Shown here: in pieces, positions 8,462 through 17,202 of the stretch
Layout of the letters: the number at the start of each line of letters is the position of its first letter
Position numbering within the stretch: the first letter of the stretch is position 1
Assembly: GCA_905182095.1 (NCBI GenBank)
Contig: CAJJAQ010000205.1
Coordinates: 1 to 52,551, forward strand
Source of the DNA: an uncultured Pseudomonadales bacterium
GTDB lineage: Bacteria; Pseudomonadota; Gammaproteobacteria; Pseudomonadales; Azotimanducaceae
DNA: 52,551 bases
Direction: 5' to 3'
Notes under the pieces: generated by a model
Database searches by the model: none
What the model was told of the DNA's origin: nothing
The model's input: only the letters and a program-made list of their open reading frames with translations
Position numbers and translations under genes: made by a program

Positions 8462-9790
8462 ATGAGTACACGTGAAGGTAGTTTAGAAGCCCCAGATCGC
8501 CAACCATTAGACTGGCAGAACCCTGAGTTCTATGACAAAGATTCATTGCACAAGGAAATGGAACGCGTTTTTGACATCTGCCATACCTGCAGACGTTGTG
8601 TCAGTCTGTGTGATTCTTTCCCAACTCTTTTTGATTTGGTCGATGAATCGGAGACCTTTGAAGTCGACGGCGTAGACAAGGCCGACTTCAACAAAGTTGT
8701 CGATCAATGCTTTCTTTGCGATCTTTGCGCCGAGACCAAATGCCCCTACCTACCCCCTCACGAATGGGCATTAGACTTCCCACATTTAATGCTGCGTGCC
8801 AAAGCACAAAATTTTGAAAACAAAGACACTAAGTGGCGAGATCGGATCATTACTTCTACCGATCCCATTTTTGATGCTATATCGACTCCGGGTATAGCCC
8901 AGATGGCTAATGCGGCAGCAAATTCAAAGCCTTTACGTAAAGCAGGTCAGGCGTTGTTTGGTATACATCAAGATGCTCCGTTGCCTACGTTCATACCTAA
9001 GCCTTTGACAGAGTCTTTAGAGGGCTATATCGGTGATCATGCCCAAGTTACTTCAAGCGAAAAAACCACCGGTAAAGTAGCCATCTTCGTGACTTGCTAC
9101 GGCGATCACAACGAACCGCAAATGGTGGAAGACCTGATCGCGGTGCTCAACCACAATGGCGTACCGGTAAAAATACTCCAAGACGCTAAATGCTGCGGTA
9201 TGCCGAAGTTAGAATTGGGAGATCTGAAAAAAGTCGAGAAAATGAAGGATGCGAACATCCCAGTTTTCCAGCAAGCCATTGCAGAAGGTTACGACATCAT
9301 CGCGCCCATTCCCTCTTGCGTCTTAATGTACAAGCAGGAGTTACCTTTGATGTTCCCTGGCCACACTGACGTAGCCAATGTAAAAGCGCATTTTTTCGAC
9401 CCTTTCGAATACCTGATGCTTAGACACAAAGCCGGCCTTATCAAAACTAAATTTACAAAGCCGTTAGGCAAAGTCGCCTACCATGTTGCCTGCCATCAAC
9501 GGGTACAAAACTTTGGTATGAAGACCCGTGATTTCTTGAAACTCATACCGGACACAGAAGTCACTGCCATTGAGCGTTGCTCAGGTCATGACGGTACTTA
9601 TGCGGTAAAAGCAGAAACTTACGACAAGGCAAAAAAGATAGCCAAGCCGGTTGTAAAGCGTGTTATCGACAGTGACCCAGATGAATTCGGTTCGGATTGT
9701 CCTATGGCTGGTCGTCTAATCGCAGAAGGCGTAGAAAACGGCGAGGCCAAGCACCCTGTAAGCATGGTTCGACAAGCCTACGGCATTTAG
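8462..9790 (+). CDS. Fe-S oxidoreductase with two 4Fe-4S and two CCG domains (GlpC/HdrD-like)
   Basis: 442 residues. Two ferredoxin-type clusters are bound by C40-x2-C43-x2-C46-x3-C50 and C83-x2-C86-x2-C89-x4-C94. Two cysteine-rich (CCG) domains follow, with C212, the C244-C245 pair in 'KCCGMPKL' and C286, then C344, C373 and C413. In the second domain the usual CCG reads CSG. The architecture is that of GlpC and heterodisulfide-reductase D subunits, which pass electrons between a flavoprotein or quinone and a partner. Between rubrerythrin and DUF3501 it most likely delivers electrons to the diiron site. No membrane helix is seen. Confidence 0.9.
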   Translation: MSTREGSLEAPDRQPLDWQNPEFYDKDSLHKEMERVFDICHTCRRCVSLCDSFPTLFDLVDESETFEVDGVDKADFNKVVDQCFLCDLCAETKCPYLPPHEWALDFPHLMLRAKAQNFENKDTKWRDRIITSTDPIFDAISTPGIAQMANAAANSKPLRKAGQALFGIHQDAPLPTFIPKPLTESLEGYIGDHAQVTSSEKTTGKVAIFVTCYGDHNEPQMVEDLIAVLNHNGVPVKILQDAKCCGMPKLELGDLKKVEKMKDANIPVFQQAIAEGYDIIAPIPSCVLMYKQELPLMFPGHTDVANVKAHFFDPFEYLMLRHKAGLIKTKFTKPLGKVAYHVACHQRVQNFGMKTRDFLKLIPDTEVTAIERCSGHDGTYAVKAETYDKAKKIAKPVVKRVIDSDPDEFGSDCPMAGRLIAEGVENGEAKHPVSMVRQAYGI

Positions 9791-9863
9791 TTAGTTGGAA
9801 CCCGAACTCAACATTTAAAAATATCAGCGCTGAACGTTTTCTTCAGCGCCTCAAGGATAGAAA

Positions 9864-10442
9864 ATGAAATTGACCCGTGAAGACCTTTGGTCCTTAGAAG
9901 AATATGCACAGAAGCGAGAATCTTTTCGCAAAGAAGTTATCGCGCACAAAAAAAGTAGAAGTGTAGCTTTGGGACCCAATGCCACGCTGTATTTCGAAGA
10001 TCTGCTGACTATGCGCTACCAGGTTCAGGAAATGTTACGTGTAGAGCGCATTTTTGAAACCGCAGAAATTGAAGAAGAATTGGCTTCTTATAATCCGTTG
10101 ATTCCTGACGGCAGCAATCTTAAAGCAACTTTTATGATCGAGTATGGCGACGCCGAAGAACGTAAAGTAGCGTTGGCAAAAATGGGTGGCATAGAACTCA
10201 CGGTTTGGGTTCAAGTGGACGGCGGTGAAAAAATCTACGCCATAGCGAACGAAGACATGGATCGTACAAGAGATGAAAAAGCCGCAGCAGTACACTTCAC
10301 GCGCTTTGAGCTGAGCGCGGAGAATGTCGCTGACTTAAAGAGTGGCAAGCCGTTAACCATGGGTATCGATCACGCTAGTATCCCTTGCGTCATAGCAGTT
10401 GAAGGCGCAATCAAAGAAGCACTGCTGGCCGACTTTCACTAA
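9864..10442 (+). CDS. DUF3501 family protein
   Basis: 192 residues matching the DUF3501 family as I know it: 'LTREDLWSLEEYA' at the start, 'SVALGPNATLYFED', 'YNPLIPDGSNLKATFMIEY' and 'GMDHAS'-like 'GIDHASIPC' near the end. No function is established. In many proteobacteria the gene follows a rubrerythrin and an HdrD/GlpC-like Fe-S protein, exactly as here, so a role in the same peroxide-related electron path is the natural reading. It has no signal peptide, no membrane segment and no cysteine cluster, so it is more likely an assembly or regulatory partner than a redox carrier. Confidence 0.9.
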   Translation: MKLTREDLWSLEEYAQKRESFRKEVIAHKKSRSVALGPNATLYFEDLLTMRYQVQEMLRVERIFETAEIEEELASYNPLIPDGSNLKATFMIEYGDAEERKVALAKMGGIELTVWVQVDGGEKIYAIANEDMDRTRDEKAAAVHFTRFELSAENVADLKSGKPLTMGIDHASIPCVIAVEGAIKEALLADFH

Positions 10443-10466
10443 AGCCAAAGTCCGCTAGCTTTTATC

Positions 10467-10500
10467 GCTGGGCTAGACTCTTCTAGCCCAGCCCACTTTT
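10467..10500. terminator. Terminator between DUF3501 and oxyR
   Basis: A perfect 11-bp stem, GCTGGGCTAGA / TCTAGCCCAGC, with a CTCT loop lies between two convergent genes. A short T run (CTTTT) follows on the plus side. It can serve both directions. Confidence 0.75.
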
Positions 10501-10515
10501 ATCCCCAACCAACCA

Positions 10516-11442
10516 CTAGTTTAAACTGGCATGTAGTACTTTCGCCAAGTCAGCCAGTAACTCTGCCCTCGTCGATGTCCCACGCCAACAAAATCCCAAG
10601 GTTCTGTAAGGCAGGTCATCTTTGATAAACGGAATGTAGCGCACATTACCTCGAGCACCATCAGCAGCCTTGTCACTTTCACCCCTGTCATTTGCCGGCA
10701 CTGCAAATTCCGGCATCAATGTTACCCCCATACCTGCGCCGACTAACTGCCTTAAAGTCTCTAAACTCGTGGCACTGTAGCTTTTACTTTCGACACCACG
10801 GTGGGCGTGACAAACCGCCAGCGCCTGGTCGCGCAGACAATGACCGTCTTCCAGCAACAGTACTGATTCGCCCTCCAAATCTCCCGGCGTCACAATTTTG
10901 TATTCAGCTTTTGGATGATTTTCACCAACTGCCAAATAGAAGGGCTCGGCATAAAGTTCAAATTCTTCAATGTTGTCATCGTGCAAATCAGGGATTGGAA
11001 TAGCCAATAAAATCGCATCTAGGTCGCCTCTTTTTAACAGCCTAGTAATGTGCGAGGTCTGACCTTCTGTCAGCTGCAATTGTAAATTAGGAAAGGTCTC
11101 TTTAATTGGGCCAAGAATTTTGGGTAATAAGTAAGGGGCAATAGTTGGAATAATTCCCACTCTAAGCTCACCGCCCAAAGGATCTTGTAATTGCTCCGAG
11201 AGCGCCAACAACGTATTTACTTCAGACAATATGCGTTGTGCCTGAGCGACGATTTGCTCGCCTTCTGGCGACAGCATCACTCGCCTGTTGGTGCGCTCAA
11301 TGAGCATAACCCCCAGAGTCTCTTCCAGCTTTTTCAACTGAGTAGACAACGTCGGCTGGCTGACAAAACACGCCTCAGCCGCACGACCAAAGTGTCGGTG
11401 TTCAGCGACCGCAACCAAGTAGCGTAAGTCTCGAAGATTCAT
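10516..11442 (-). CDS. oxyR: Hydrogen peroxide-sensing LysR-type regulator OxyR
   Basis: 308 residues. An N-terminal winged helix-turn-helix (1-60, 'HFGRAAEACFVSQPTLSTQL') is followed by the sensor domain. The redox motif 'EDGHCLRDQALAVC' puts cysteines at 202 and 211, the same eight-residue spacing as Cys199 and Cys208 of E. coli OxyR, so disulfide switching is expected to be intact. It is convergent with the rubrerythrin operon and follows a cytochrome c5 gene by 24 bp on its own strand. The OxyR-like site at 7819-7833 makes the rubrerythrin operon a likely target. Confidence 0.95.
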   Translation of the reverse strand: MNLRDLRYLVAVAEHRHFGRAAEACFVSQPTLSTQLKKLEETLGVMLIERTNRRVMLSPEGEQIVAQAQRILSEVNTLLALSEQLQDPLGGELRVGIIPTIAPYLLPKILGPIKETFPNLQLQLTEGQTSHITRLLKRGDLDAILLAIPIPDLHDDNIEEFELYAEPFYLAVGENHPKAEYKIVTPGDLEGESVLLLEDGHCLRDQALAVCHAHRGVESKSYSATSLETLRQLVGAGMGVTLMPEFAVPANDRGESDKAADGARGNVRYIPFIKDDLPYRTLGFCWRGTSTRAELLADLAKVLHASLN

Positions 11443-11466
11443 ATAGCGTTTTTCCTAATGGCCAAT

Positions 11467-11841
11467 TTATTCCGCAGGAAGCGGCTGCGCTCGTTCAATC
11501 ATATAGTCTACTGACTGGGAAAGTTCCTCATCGGTGCAGCTATAACATAATCCACGAGCAGGCATACCCGGCGCCAACCCATTCACGGTAGATGCCAATA
11601 ACAGCGCTTTGCCTTTAGCAATACGCGGCCGCCATTCGTCTACATCACCCAGCCGAGGCGCGCCGCTTATGCCAGCATTGTGGCAAGAATAACAATAATC
11701 GTTGTACACAGCCTTACCCGGGTGACTTGGGCCACTTTGTGCCGCACTAGCGCCACCGTCAGTACAGCCGGTAGTGAAAAGTAAGCTGCCAGAAAGCAGC
11801 AAAACGACCGGTAGCGAGCGTTGGGAAAAAGATTTATTCAT
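11467..11841 (-). CDS. Cytochrome c5-family lipoprotein
   Basis: 124 residues. A lipoprotein signal ends in LFTTGC with the lipidated Cys at 26. The haem site is C50-YS-C53-H54, the likely axial ligand is Met93 in 'PGMPARG', and a second Cys pair, C99 and C102 ('GLCYSC'), is typical of cytochrome c5. It is thus a membrane-tethered monohaem electron carrier in the periplasm. Its stop lies 24 bp before the oxyR start, so the two may form an operon, linking a respiratory carrier to the peroxide regulator. Confidence 0.9.
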   Translation of the reverse strand: MNKSFSQRSLPVVLLLSGSLLFTTGCTDGGASAAQSGPSHPGKAVYNDYCYSCHNAGISGAPRLGDVDEWRPRIAKGKALLLASTVNGLAPGMPARGLCYSCTDEELSQSVDYMIERAQPLPAE

Positions 11842-11936
11842 TATATTTCTGCTCCAAGCAAAAAATTGTAAAACTGAAAGTGGCTGAATTATTATTTAAT
11901 TTGAGTACGCCCCAAACTTGTACAAAAGATCCGTAC

Positions 11937-12001
11937 TCAAGGCCCACGCATAAAGCCTATACAAAAGGCTTATGCAATAGGCTTATGCAAAAGGCTTACG
12001 C
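11937..12001. repeat. Tandem array, 5 x 13 bp, decaying
   Basis: Three good copies of AAAAGGCTTATGC (11963-12001, one or two changes each) are preceded by two weaker ones in register (9 and 8 of 13 matches by eye). The array lies about 70 bp past the stop of the minus-strand amidase gene. On that strand each good unit contains TAA. Confidence 0.75.
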
Positions 12002-12069
12002 ACTGGTCCATGTGGAATCAGCTCTACTCGACAAAGTTAGATAAAGCGTTAGCTCACTAGCAACAGCCG

Positions 12070-12852
12070 TCAATAGAGACTAAATTTGTCCGCATCTAGG
12101 GTCACAGGAAAAGCGCCACGCAGAGCCGCAAGCTCGGCTAAATCCAAGGTCTGTGTAATGATCCGTTGCTTGCCTACATCAACTTCAGGATCAACAAGTA
12201 CCTTGCCGTCGCCATGATATACCGCGCTGCCACCGCCATAAACAATACCAGCGCCATCGGTACCAATAATATTTACGCCAGCACAAAAAGCCTGATTTTC
12301 CACAGCCCTTGCGCGCAGAAGTGTCTGCCAAATATCTCGCCGGGCTTCGGGCCAATTAGCCACGCACAACAACAAATCGTATTCCCGGTCATTACGCAAC
12401 CACACCGGAAAACGCAGGTCATAACAAACCGACAGGCAAATCCTCCAACCTTGAAAATCTACCACCGCCCGCTGCTTGCCCTGGCTGTAATACTCGTCTT
12501 CTCCGGCCATACGAAACAAGTGGCGCTTGTCGTAGACATGTATCTCACCATCTGGCTGAACCCACAATAAGCGGTTAAAAAACTGCCCATGCTCTTCTAT
12601 AACTAAACTACCGCACAGTACTTTCTCACGCTCACGAGCTTGCGTTAGCATCCAGTTAACGGTTTCGCCATCCATGGTTTCTGCAACCGTTGCTGAGTCC
12701 ATAGTAAAACCTGTGCTGAACATTTCTGGCAGCACCACCAGCTGCGATGAAGAAGGCACTTGACCTAGCAGCGTTGCAAAATGCGCTCTATTAAGTTTTG
12801 GTGCATGCCAATGCGTGGCTGTTTGCAGTAACGTCAGGGTTAAAGTTTGCAT
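12070..12852 (-). CDS. yafV: Omega-amidase / nitrilase-family hydrolase (YafV-like)
   Basis: 260 residues of the carbon-nitrogen hydrolase fold with the full triad: Glu43 (LPEMFSTGF), Lys109 (YDKRHLF) and Cys143 (VCYDLRFP). The 'CYDLRFPVW' and 'EMFSTGF' forms fit the YafV/NIT2 omega-amidase group, which hydrolyses alpha-ketoglutaramate or alpha-ketosuccinamate. The gene overlaps the 3' end of an aminotransferase gene by 13 bases. The pair fits the glutamine transaminase/omega-amidase route, in which a 2-oxo acid such as the methionine precursor is aminated by glutamine and the resulting ketoglutaramate is made irreversible by hydrolysis. Confidence 0.9.
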   Translation of the reverse strand: MQTLTLTLLQTATHWHAPKLNRAHFATLLGQVPSSSQLVVLPEMFSTGFTMDSATVAETMDGETVNWMLTQAREREKVLCGSLVIEEHGQFFNRLLWVQPDGEIHVYDKRHLFRMAGEDEYYSQGKQRAVVDFQGWRICLSVCYDLRFPVWLRNDREYDLLLCVANWPEARRDIWQTLLRARAVENQAFCAGVNIIGTDGAGIVYGGGSAVYHGDGKVLVDPEVDVGKQRIITQTLDLAELAALRGAFPVTLDADKFSLY

Positions 12853-14054
12853 AAAATCTCTGCTGCTCGTTGTAACGTTTCATCGTCTTTGGCAAAACAA
12901 AAGCGCAACGCTTTGTGGGTACAGTTCTGAGGGTTTTGATAAAAAACTGAAATGGGTATAGAGGCAATTCCCAGCTCTTCAGTCCAACGCTTTGCCAATG
13001 AATGATCAGGCTCATCGGTAATCTCAGAGTAATCCAGCAACTGAAAGTAAGTACCCGTCGAAGACTTAACTTTGAACTTAGAGGGCGCCAACAAATCACA
13101 AAAGAGGTCTCGTTTAGCCTGATAGAAGTCTGCTAACTGCAAATGATGTTCGGGGTGTGCTTGAAGAAAATCAGCAAGACCGTACTGGACCGGGGTGTTC
13201 ACGGTAAACGTCACGTATTGGTGAATACGCCGAAATTCTAAGCTCAGCAGTTCAGGTGCAATACAATATCCAACCTTCCACCCGGTCACATGATAAGTTT
13301 TGCCAAATGAAGAGATAACGAAGCTGCGTGCGTACAAATCATCATAGCGACACAAACTGGTGTGCGCGTGTTGATCAAATACCATGTGCTCGTAGACCTC
13401 ATCACCGATGAGATAAATATTTGTATCCGTGACCAATTCACGTAATTGCTGTATGTCGGCTTCCGCCCAGACGGACCCTGTGGGGTTATGCGGAGTATTA
13501 ATAATGATCAGCCGAGTACGTTGCGTAATCGCCTCTTTCACTCGTTGCCAGTCCACGCAAAAAGATGGCTCGGTGAGCGGAATATGCACCGGCACGCCAC
13601 CCTGTAGTCGAATCACTGGGTCGTAGCTGTCATAAGCAGGGTCAAAGACGATGACCTCATCACCACTGTGTACGACACTGGCAATGGCGCAAAAAAGCGC
13701 TTCAGTTGCCCCAGCGGTAACGGTAATTTCTTTCTCCGGGTCGCACTTCAAAGCGTAAAGGTCTGCTACCTTTTGAGCGATGGCCTGTCGCAATGGTGCA
13801 ACACCCATCATGGGCGGGTACTGGTTAAAGCCATGAGTCAGATAATAATTTACCCGTTCTAGTAACTCTGGCGGGCCATCAAAGTCCGGAAATCCCTGGG
13901 ACAAGTTGAGGGCCCCATGCGTTTGAGCCAGCGCGCTCATAGTGGTAAAAATCGTTGTGCCTACGTCTGGCAGTTTACTGACGGGTATCGGTCCCACTGG
14001 GCTAGGTCCAGCAGAATTGGTCACAACGGTGGTATTAGCATAGGAAGAACTCAT
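12840..14054 (-). CDS. Class I PLP aminotransferase (methionine/glutamine transaminase-like)
   Basis: 404 residues. The PLP Lys is K252 in 'SSFGKTYHVTGWKVGY', Asp218 in 'GDEVYEHM' pairs with the cofactor ring, 'NTPHNPTG' is the usual loop, and 'LSQGFPDF' is the N-terminal substrate segment. The sequence resembles YbdL/KAT-type enzymes that transaminate methionine, glutamine or kynurenine. An N-terminal extension of about 25 residues before the conserved start is Ser/Thr/Pro-rich, so a later start is possible, although the ATG at 14054 has a GGCGGG stretch nearby. It overlaps the omega-amidase gene and is divergent from the ArsR-methyltransferase/ahcY pair, so both may belong to sulfur amino acid salvage. 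Confidence 0.88.
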   Translation of the reverse strand: MSSSYANTTVVTNSAGPSPVGPIPVSKLPDVGTTIFTTMSALAQTHGALNLSQGFPDFDGPPELLERVNYYLTHGFNQYPPMMGVAPLRQAIAQKVADLYALKCDPEKEITVTAGATEALFCAIASVVHSGDEVIVFDPAYDSYDPVIRLQGGVPVHIPLTEPSFCVDWQRVKEAITQRTRLIIINTPHNPTGSVWAEADIQQLRELVTDTNIYLIGDEVYEHMVFDQHAHTSLCRYDDLYARSFVISSFGKTYHVTGWKVGYCIAPELLSLEFRRIHQYVTFTVNTPVQYGLADFLQAHPEHHLQLADFYQAKRDLFCDLLAPSKFKVKSSTGTYFQLLDYSEITDEPDHSLAKRWTEELGIASIPISVFYQNPQNCTHKALRFCFAKDDETLQRAAEILCKL

Positions 14055-14134
14055 CTACGCCCGCCTTTACGTTGGCATTGTAAAATTTTTAACATCACTT
14101 CTTCTCTTATGACAAACAGACTACCAACCAGAAC

Positions 14135-14228
14135 GACAATCAGAGCGACAATCAGAGCCACAATCTAGATTCCTTTTTTGTAAGGTCTTTTGCATGTTCT
14201 TTAACCTTGTCTTTAGCCTTGTCTTTAG
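14135..14228. repeat. Two short 12-bp tandem repeats in the intergenic region
   Basis: GACAATCAGAGC is repeated from 14135 (two full copies and a partial third), and CCTTGTCTTTAG is repeated twice at 14205-14228. Both lie in the 373-bp spacer between the aminotransferase and ArsR-methyltransferase genes. Apart from these and the palindrome at 14313 I see nothing else in that spacer. Confidence 0.65.
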
Positions 14229-14312
14229 ACTGAGTGTTCGGCCCATTTAAGCGCCGAAAAGGAACAAACACCATACCGAGCCACAGCTAGTTTCGCACAG
14301 GAACAGTGAAAA

Positions 14313-14338
14313 CAAATATCAAAATATTTTGATATTTG
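14313..14338. promoter_or_regulatory. Perfect 26-bp palindrome, likely ArsR-type operator
   Basis: CAAATATCAAAAT followed directly by its reverse complement. AT-rich palindromes with ATATCAA...TTGATAT halves are the usual targets of ArsR-family dimers. It lies 90 bp upstream of the ArsR-methyltransferase gene, whose own HTH could bind it, and 259 bp upstream of the divergent aminotransferase gene. This suggests autoregulation and possibly shared control of both directions. Confidence 0.7.
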
Positions 14339-14427
14339 AAAAAACCTTGGTAGCATGCGCTCCGCACACCGTCCCATGTGTTGGCAGTAAATAAATTTCC
14401 TACAATTTTCAGCAGAGAAATGCTTTT

Positions 14428-15477
14428 TTGCAATCTAATATCGCGCCATTCAATACAGCAAGCCACGCTGCTACAGAACCTGCTGAGTTAGACATCGTGG
14501 CTATGGCGAAAGCCATAGGGGACGACCTTAGAGCAAACATTTTGCGAGCATTAGCCCGGGATTCATTTGGTGTCATGGAGCTGTGCAAAATTTTTACTGT
14601 GGCGCAGCCCGCACTAAGCCACCACCTAAAAATTCTCAAACAAGCTGGCTTAACCAATTCTAGACGCGAGGGCACCAGTGTTTTTTATCAGCGTGCCGGG
14701 TTCCCTGCCCAGTCGCTTCCGGCAGCATTATTTAATGCGCTTGACCAAACCCCACTGCCAACTAGGGCGCTAGCTAAGGTGGATGAGATCTATACTGAAA
14801 GGGCACAGCAGAGCGCATCGTTTTTCCACAACAATGCTGACGTCCTTGATCACCAAAGTGAGCTGATCTGTCCATCCGAGGTGTTCATTCCCTATGTTGT
14901 GGAGACAATAGCCGAACACAACGCATCGTCTAGACAGGCAGCAAATAAAGTCGCCAAGCTCAACACCACTACTTTGCTCGAAATTGGCCCTGGCGATTGC
15001 ACGCTACTTGCCGCCTTAGCGTCACAGTTTGATCAGGCCATTGGTATAGACAGCAGTCAATCCATGCTCAATGCTGGGTTAACCCAACTCGAACAGAATA
15101 CAACTGCAAACACACAAAATATTACTCTTGAAAAGAAAGACTTTTATCAACTGCCCAACAGCGCAGAGTATGACGTCATCGTCGCCGCCATGGTGCTCCA
15201 CCATATGCCCTCACCGGATGCATTTTTCAAGCAAGTAAAAAAACTTTTGCGGCCCAATGGTTTGCTCGTATTAGCCGAGTTGTGCCCGCACACCCAAGAA
15301 AAAGCGAAAACCCTCTGCGGTGATTTTTGGCTTGGCTTCGCACCCGAAATTTTGCAAGAACACGCCGCAAAGAACGGCTTGCAAGTGAAAGCCCAACAAT
15401 ACCTTGCCCAGCGCAACGGCTTTCGCGTGCAAATACCCAGTTTCGAATTAGTAACATCCAAACCTTCCCTATCTTAA
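14428..15477 (+). CDS. ArsR-family regulator fused to SAM-dependent methyltransferase
   Basis: 349 residues. A winged helix (about 25-90) includes the recognition helix '[13 protein letters not shown]' and the wing '[12 protein letters not shown]'. It is followed by a class I methyltransferase domain with motif I '[11 protein letters not shown]' (184-194) and '[12 protein letters not shown]' (252-263). No metal-binding Cys cluster is seen, so SAM or SAH is a likelier signal than a metal. It stands 10 bp upstream of ahcY, an arrangement common in proteobacteria where such ArsR proteins repress SAH recycling. The start is TTG; an in-frame ATG at codon 27 would cut into the conserved helix, so TTG is preferred. 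Confidence 0.87.
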   Translation: MQSNIAPFNTASHAATEPAELDIVAMAKAIGDDLRANILRALARDSFGVMELCKIFTVAQPALSHHLKILKQAGLTNSRREGTSVFYQRAGFPAQSLPAALFNALDQTPLPTRALAKVDEIYTERAQQSASFFHNNADVLDHQSELICPSEVFIPYVVETIAEHNASSRQAANKVAKLNTTTLLEIGPGDCTLLAALASQFDQAIGIDSSQSMLNAGLTQLEQNTTANTQNITLEKKDFYQLPNSAEYDVIVAAMVLHHMPSPDAFFKQVKKLLRPNGLLVLAELCPHTQEKAKTLCGDFWLGFAPEILQEHAAKNGLQVKAQQYLAQRNGFRVQIPSFELVTSKPSLS

Positions 15478-15487
15478 GGAGATAGCA

Positions 15488-16849
15488 ATGTCAGATTACA
15501 AAGTAGCCGATATGGCTCTGGCCGAATTCGGTCGTAAAGAAATCACTCTAGCTGAAGCCGAAATGCCTGCACTTATGGCACTACGCGAACGCTATGCCGC
15601 AACCCAACCCTTAGCAGGCGCTAAGATTATCGGCTGCATCCACATGACCATTCAAACAGCTGTGCTTATCGAAACACTGATCGACCTAGGTGCAGAAGTT
15701 CGTTGGTCCTCGTGCAATATCTTCTCAACCCAAGACCACGCAGCAGCGGCAATGGCAGCAGCCGGCATTCCTGTATTTGCTTGGAAAGGTGAAACCGAGG
15801 AAGAGTACGAATGGTGTATAGAACAAACAATCCTTAAAGATGGCACCCCATGGGATGCCAACATGTTGTTAGACGACGGCGGCGATCTGACAGTAATCAT
15901 TCACAAAGAATATCCGGCGATGCTAGAAAAGATTCATGGCATCAGCGAAGAGACCACTACAGGCGTACACCGCCTTTACGAAATGATGCGCGATGGTGAG
16001 CTTAAAATACCTGCGATCAACGTCAACGATTCTGTCACTAAGTCTAAGAACGACAACAAGTATGGTTGCCGTCACAGTTTGAATGACGCCATCAAGCGCG
16101 GCACAGACATGTTAATGGCTGGCAAACGCGCTCTTGTTATCGGTTATGGTGATGTAGGTAAAGGCTCTGCCCAAAGCTTACGTCAAGAAGGCATGATCGT
16201 AAGGGTTACCGAGGTCGATCCAATTTGCGCAATGCAAGCCTGCATGGACGGCTACGAAGTTGTATCACCGTATAATGGCGGCAAGAACACCGGCAAAGTA
16301 GCAGACATAGACATGCGTTTACTGCAAGACACAGACATTGTTGTGACCTGCACAGGTAACGCAAATGTGTGTGACGAAGCAATTCTGCGGACTGTTAAAG
16401 CAGGCGCAGTTATCTGCAATATCGGTCACTTCGACAACGAAATTGACACCAACTTCATGCGCGAAAATTGGACTTGGGACAAGGTCAAAGATCAGGTTCA
16501 CATGATCCACCGTTCAGAGACTCGCGGCGACTACCTGATCCTGTTATCAGAAGGTCGTTTGGTCAACTTGGGTAACGCTATGGGTCACCCATCGCGGATC
16601 ATGGACGGTTCATTTGCCAACCAAGTACTGGCGCAAATGTATCTGTTTGAGCAAGCATGGTCAGATCAGCCAGCGAACCAGCGTCAGCCAATTAGTGTTG
16701 AAGTACTGCCAAAGAAACTAGACGAAGAAGTGGCAGAACTCATGGTTGCCGGCTTCGGCGGCGTTATGACACGCCTGACCAAGTACCAAGCAGACTATAT
16801 TGGTGTTGGCGAAGAAGGTCCGTTTAAAGTTGAAAGCTACAAGTACTAG
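15488..16849 (+). CDS. ahcY: S-adenosylhomocysteine hydrolase
   Basis: 453 residues, complete. NAD-binding '[13 protein letters not shown]', substrate segments 'DDGGDLT', '[20 protein letters not shown]' and 'GHFDNEID', and a C-terminal KVESYKY tail match the family. It splits SAH into adenosine and homocysteine and so relieves product inhibition of methyltransferases. The ribosome site AAGGAGAT is strong. It is the second gene of an operon with the ArsR-methyltransferase. A hairpin with a short T run follows at 16893. Confidence 0.97.
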   Translation: MSDYKVADMALAEFGRKEITLAEAEMPALMALRERYAATQPLAGAKIIGCIHMTIQTAVLIETLIDLGAEVRWSSCNIFSTQDHAAAAMAAAGIPVFAWKGETEEEYEWCIEQTILKDGTPWDANMLLDDGGDLTVIIHKEYPAMLEKIHGISEETTTGVHRLYEMMRDGELKIPAINVNDSVTKSKNDNKYGCRHSLNDAIKRGTDMLMAGKRALVIGYGDVGKGSAQSLRQEGMIVRVTEVDPICAMQACMDGYEVVSPYNGGKNTGKVADIDMRLLQDTDIVVTCTGNANVCDEAILRTVKAGAVICNIGHFDNEIDTNFMRENWTWDKVKDQVHMIHRSETRGDYLILLSEGRLVNLGNAMGHPSRIMDGSFANQVLAQMYLFEQAWSDQPANQRQPISVEVLPKKLDEEVAELMVAGFGGVMTRLTKYQADYIGVGEEGPFKVESYKY

Positions 16850-16892
16850 CGCTTTCTTCAAGCCCTTCCATTAGGGCCAAAAAGACCACTCT

Positions 16893-16925
16893 CCTATCAG
16901 TTGGCTAAGGCCAGCTGATAGGTTT
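16893..16925 (+). terminator. Terminator-like hairpin after ahcY
   Basis: Arms CCTATCAGTTGGC and GCCAGCTGATAGG pair over 13 bp with one G-U and a TAAG loop, followed by TTT. It lies 43 bp after the ahcY stop. The rest of the 353-bp spacer up to tesB holds only the degenerate repeat at 17147. Confidence 0.7.
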
Positions 16926-17146
16926 GCCTCTACCCACTCTGTGCGCGGGGAGCTAGCTGTCCAAGCTGTCCTAACCCAGCCGATATGTTAAAAAGCACAG
17001 CAATTGAACTGACAAGAACTAGCCGGCCTCTACCCGACTTGCCACCCCAGCAAGTACCTTTGAAACGACACTGATGAAATTAAGTAAAAGCTGTTAAGCA
17101 GCCGCTTTACTGAGTGAGTCAGACCGCGTATTGTCCGCGCGACCCA

Positions 17147-17202
17147 GCGTTACAACCCCAATCTTAGAAACCCTATCTTGGAACTCCTGTTTTAGAACCC
17201 TT
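17147..17202. repeat. Degenerate 14-bp tandem array ending at the tesB start
   Basis: Four 14-bp units in register. ATCTTAGAAACCCT and ATCTTGGAACTCCT share 11 of 14 bases and the outer copies are weaker. The array ends at the base before the tesB ATG, which argues that the longer reading from a TTG at 17131 is noncoding repeat rather than protein. Confidence 0.5.

Noticed and set aside
17131-17202. N-terminal extension of TesB from a TTG
   Set aside because: The extension is encoded by a degenerate tandem repeat, and starting at 17203 gives the normal TesB length.
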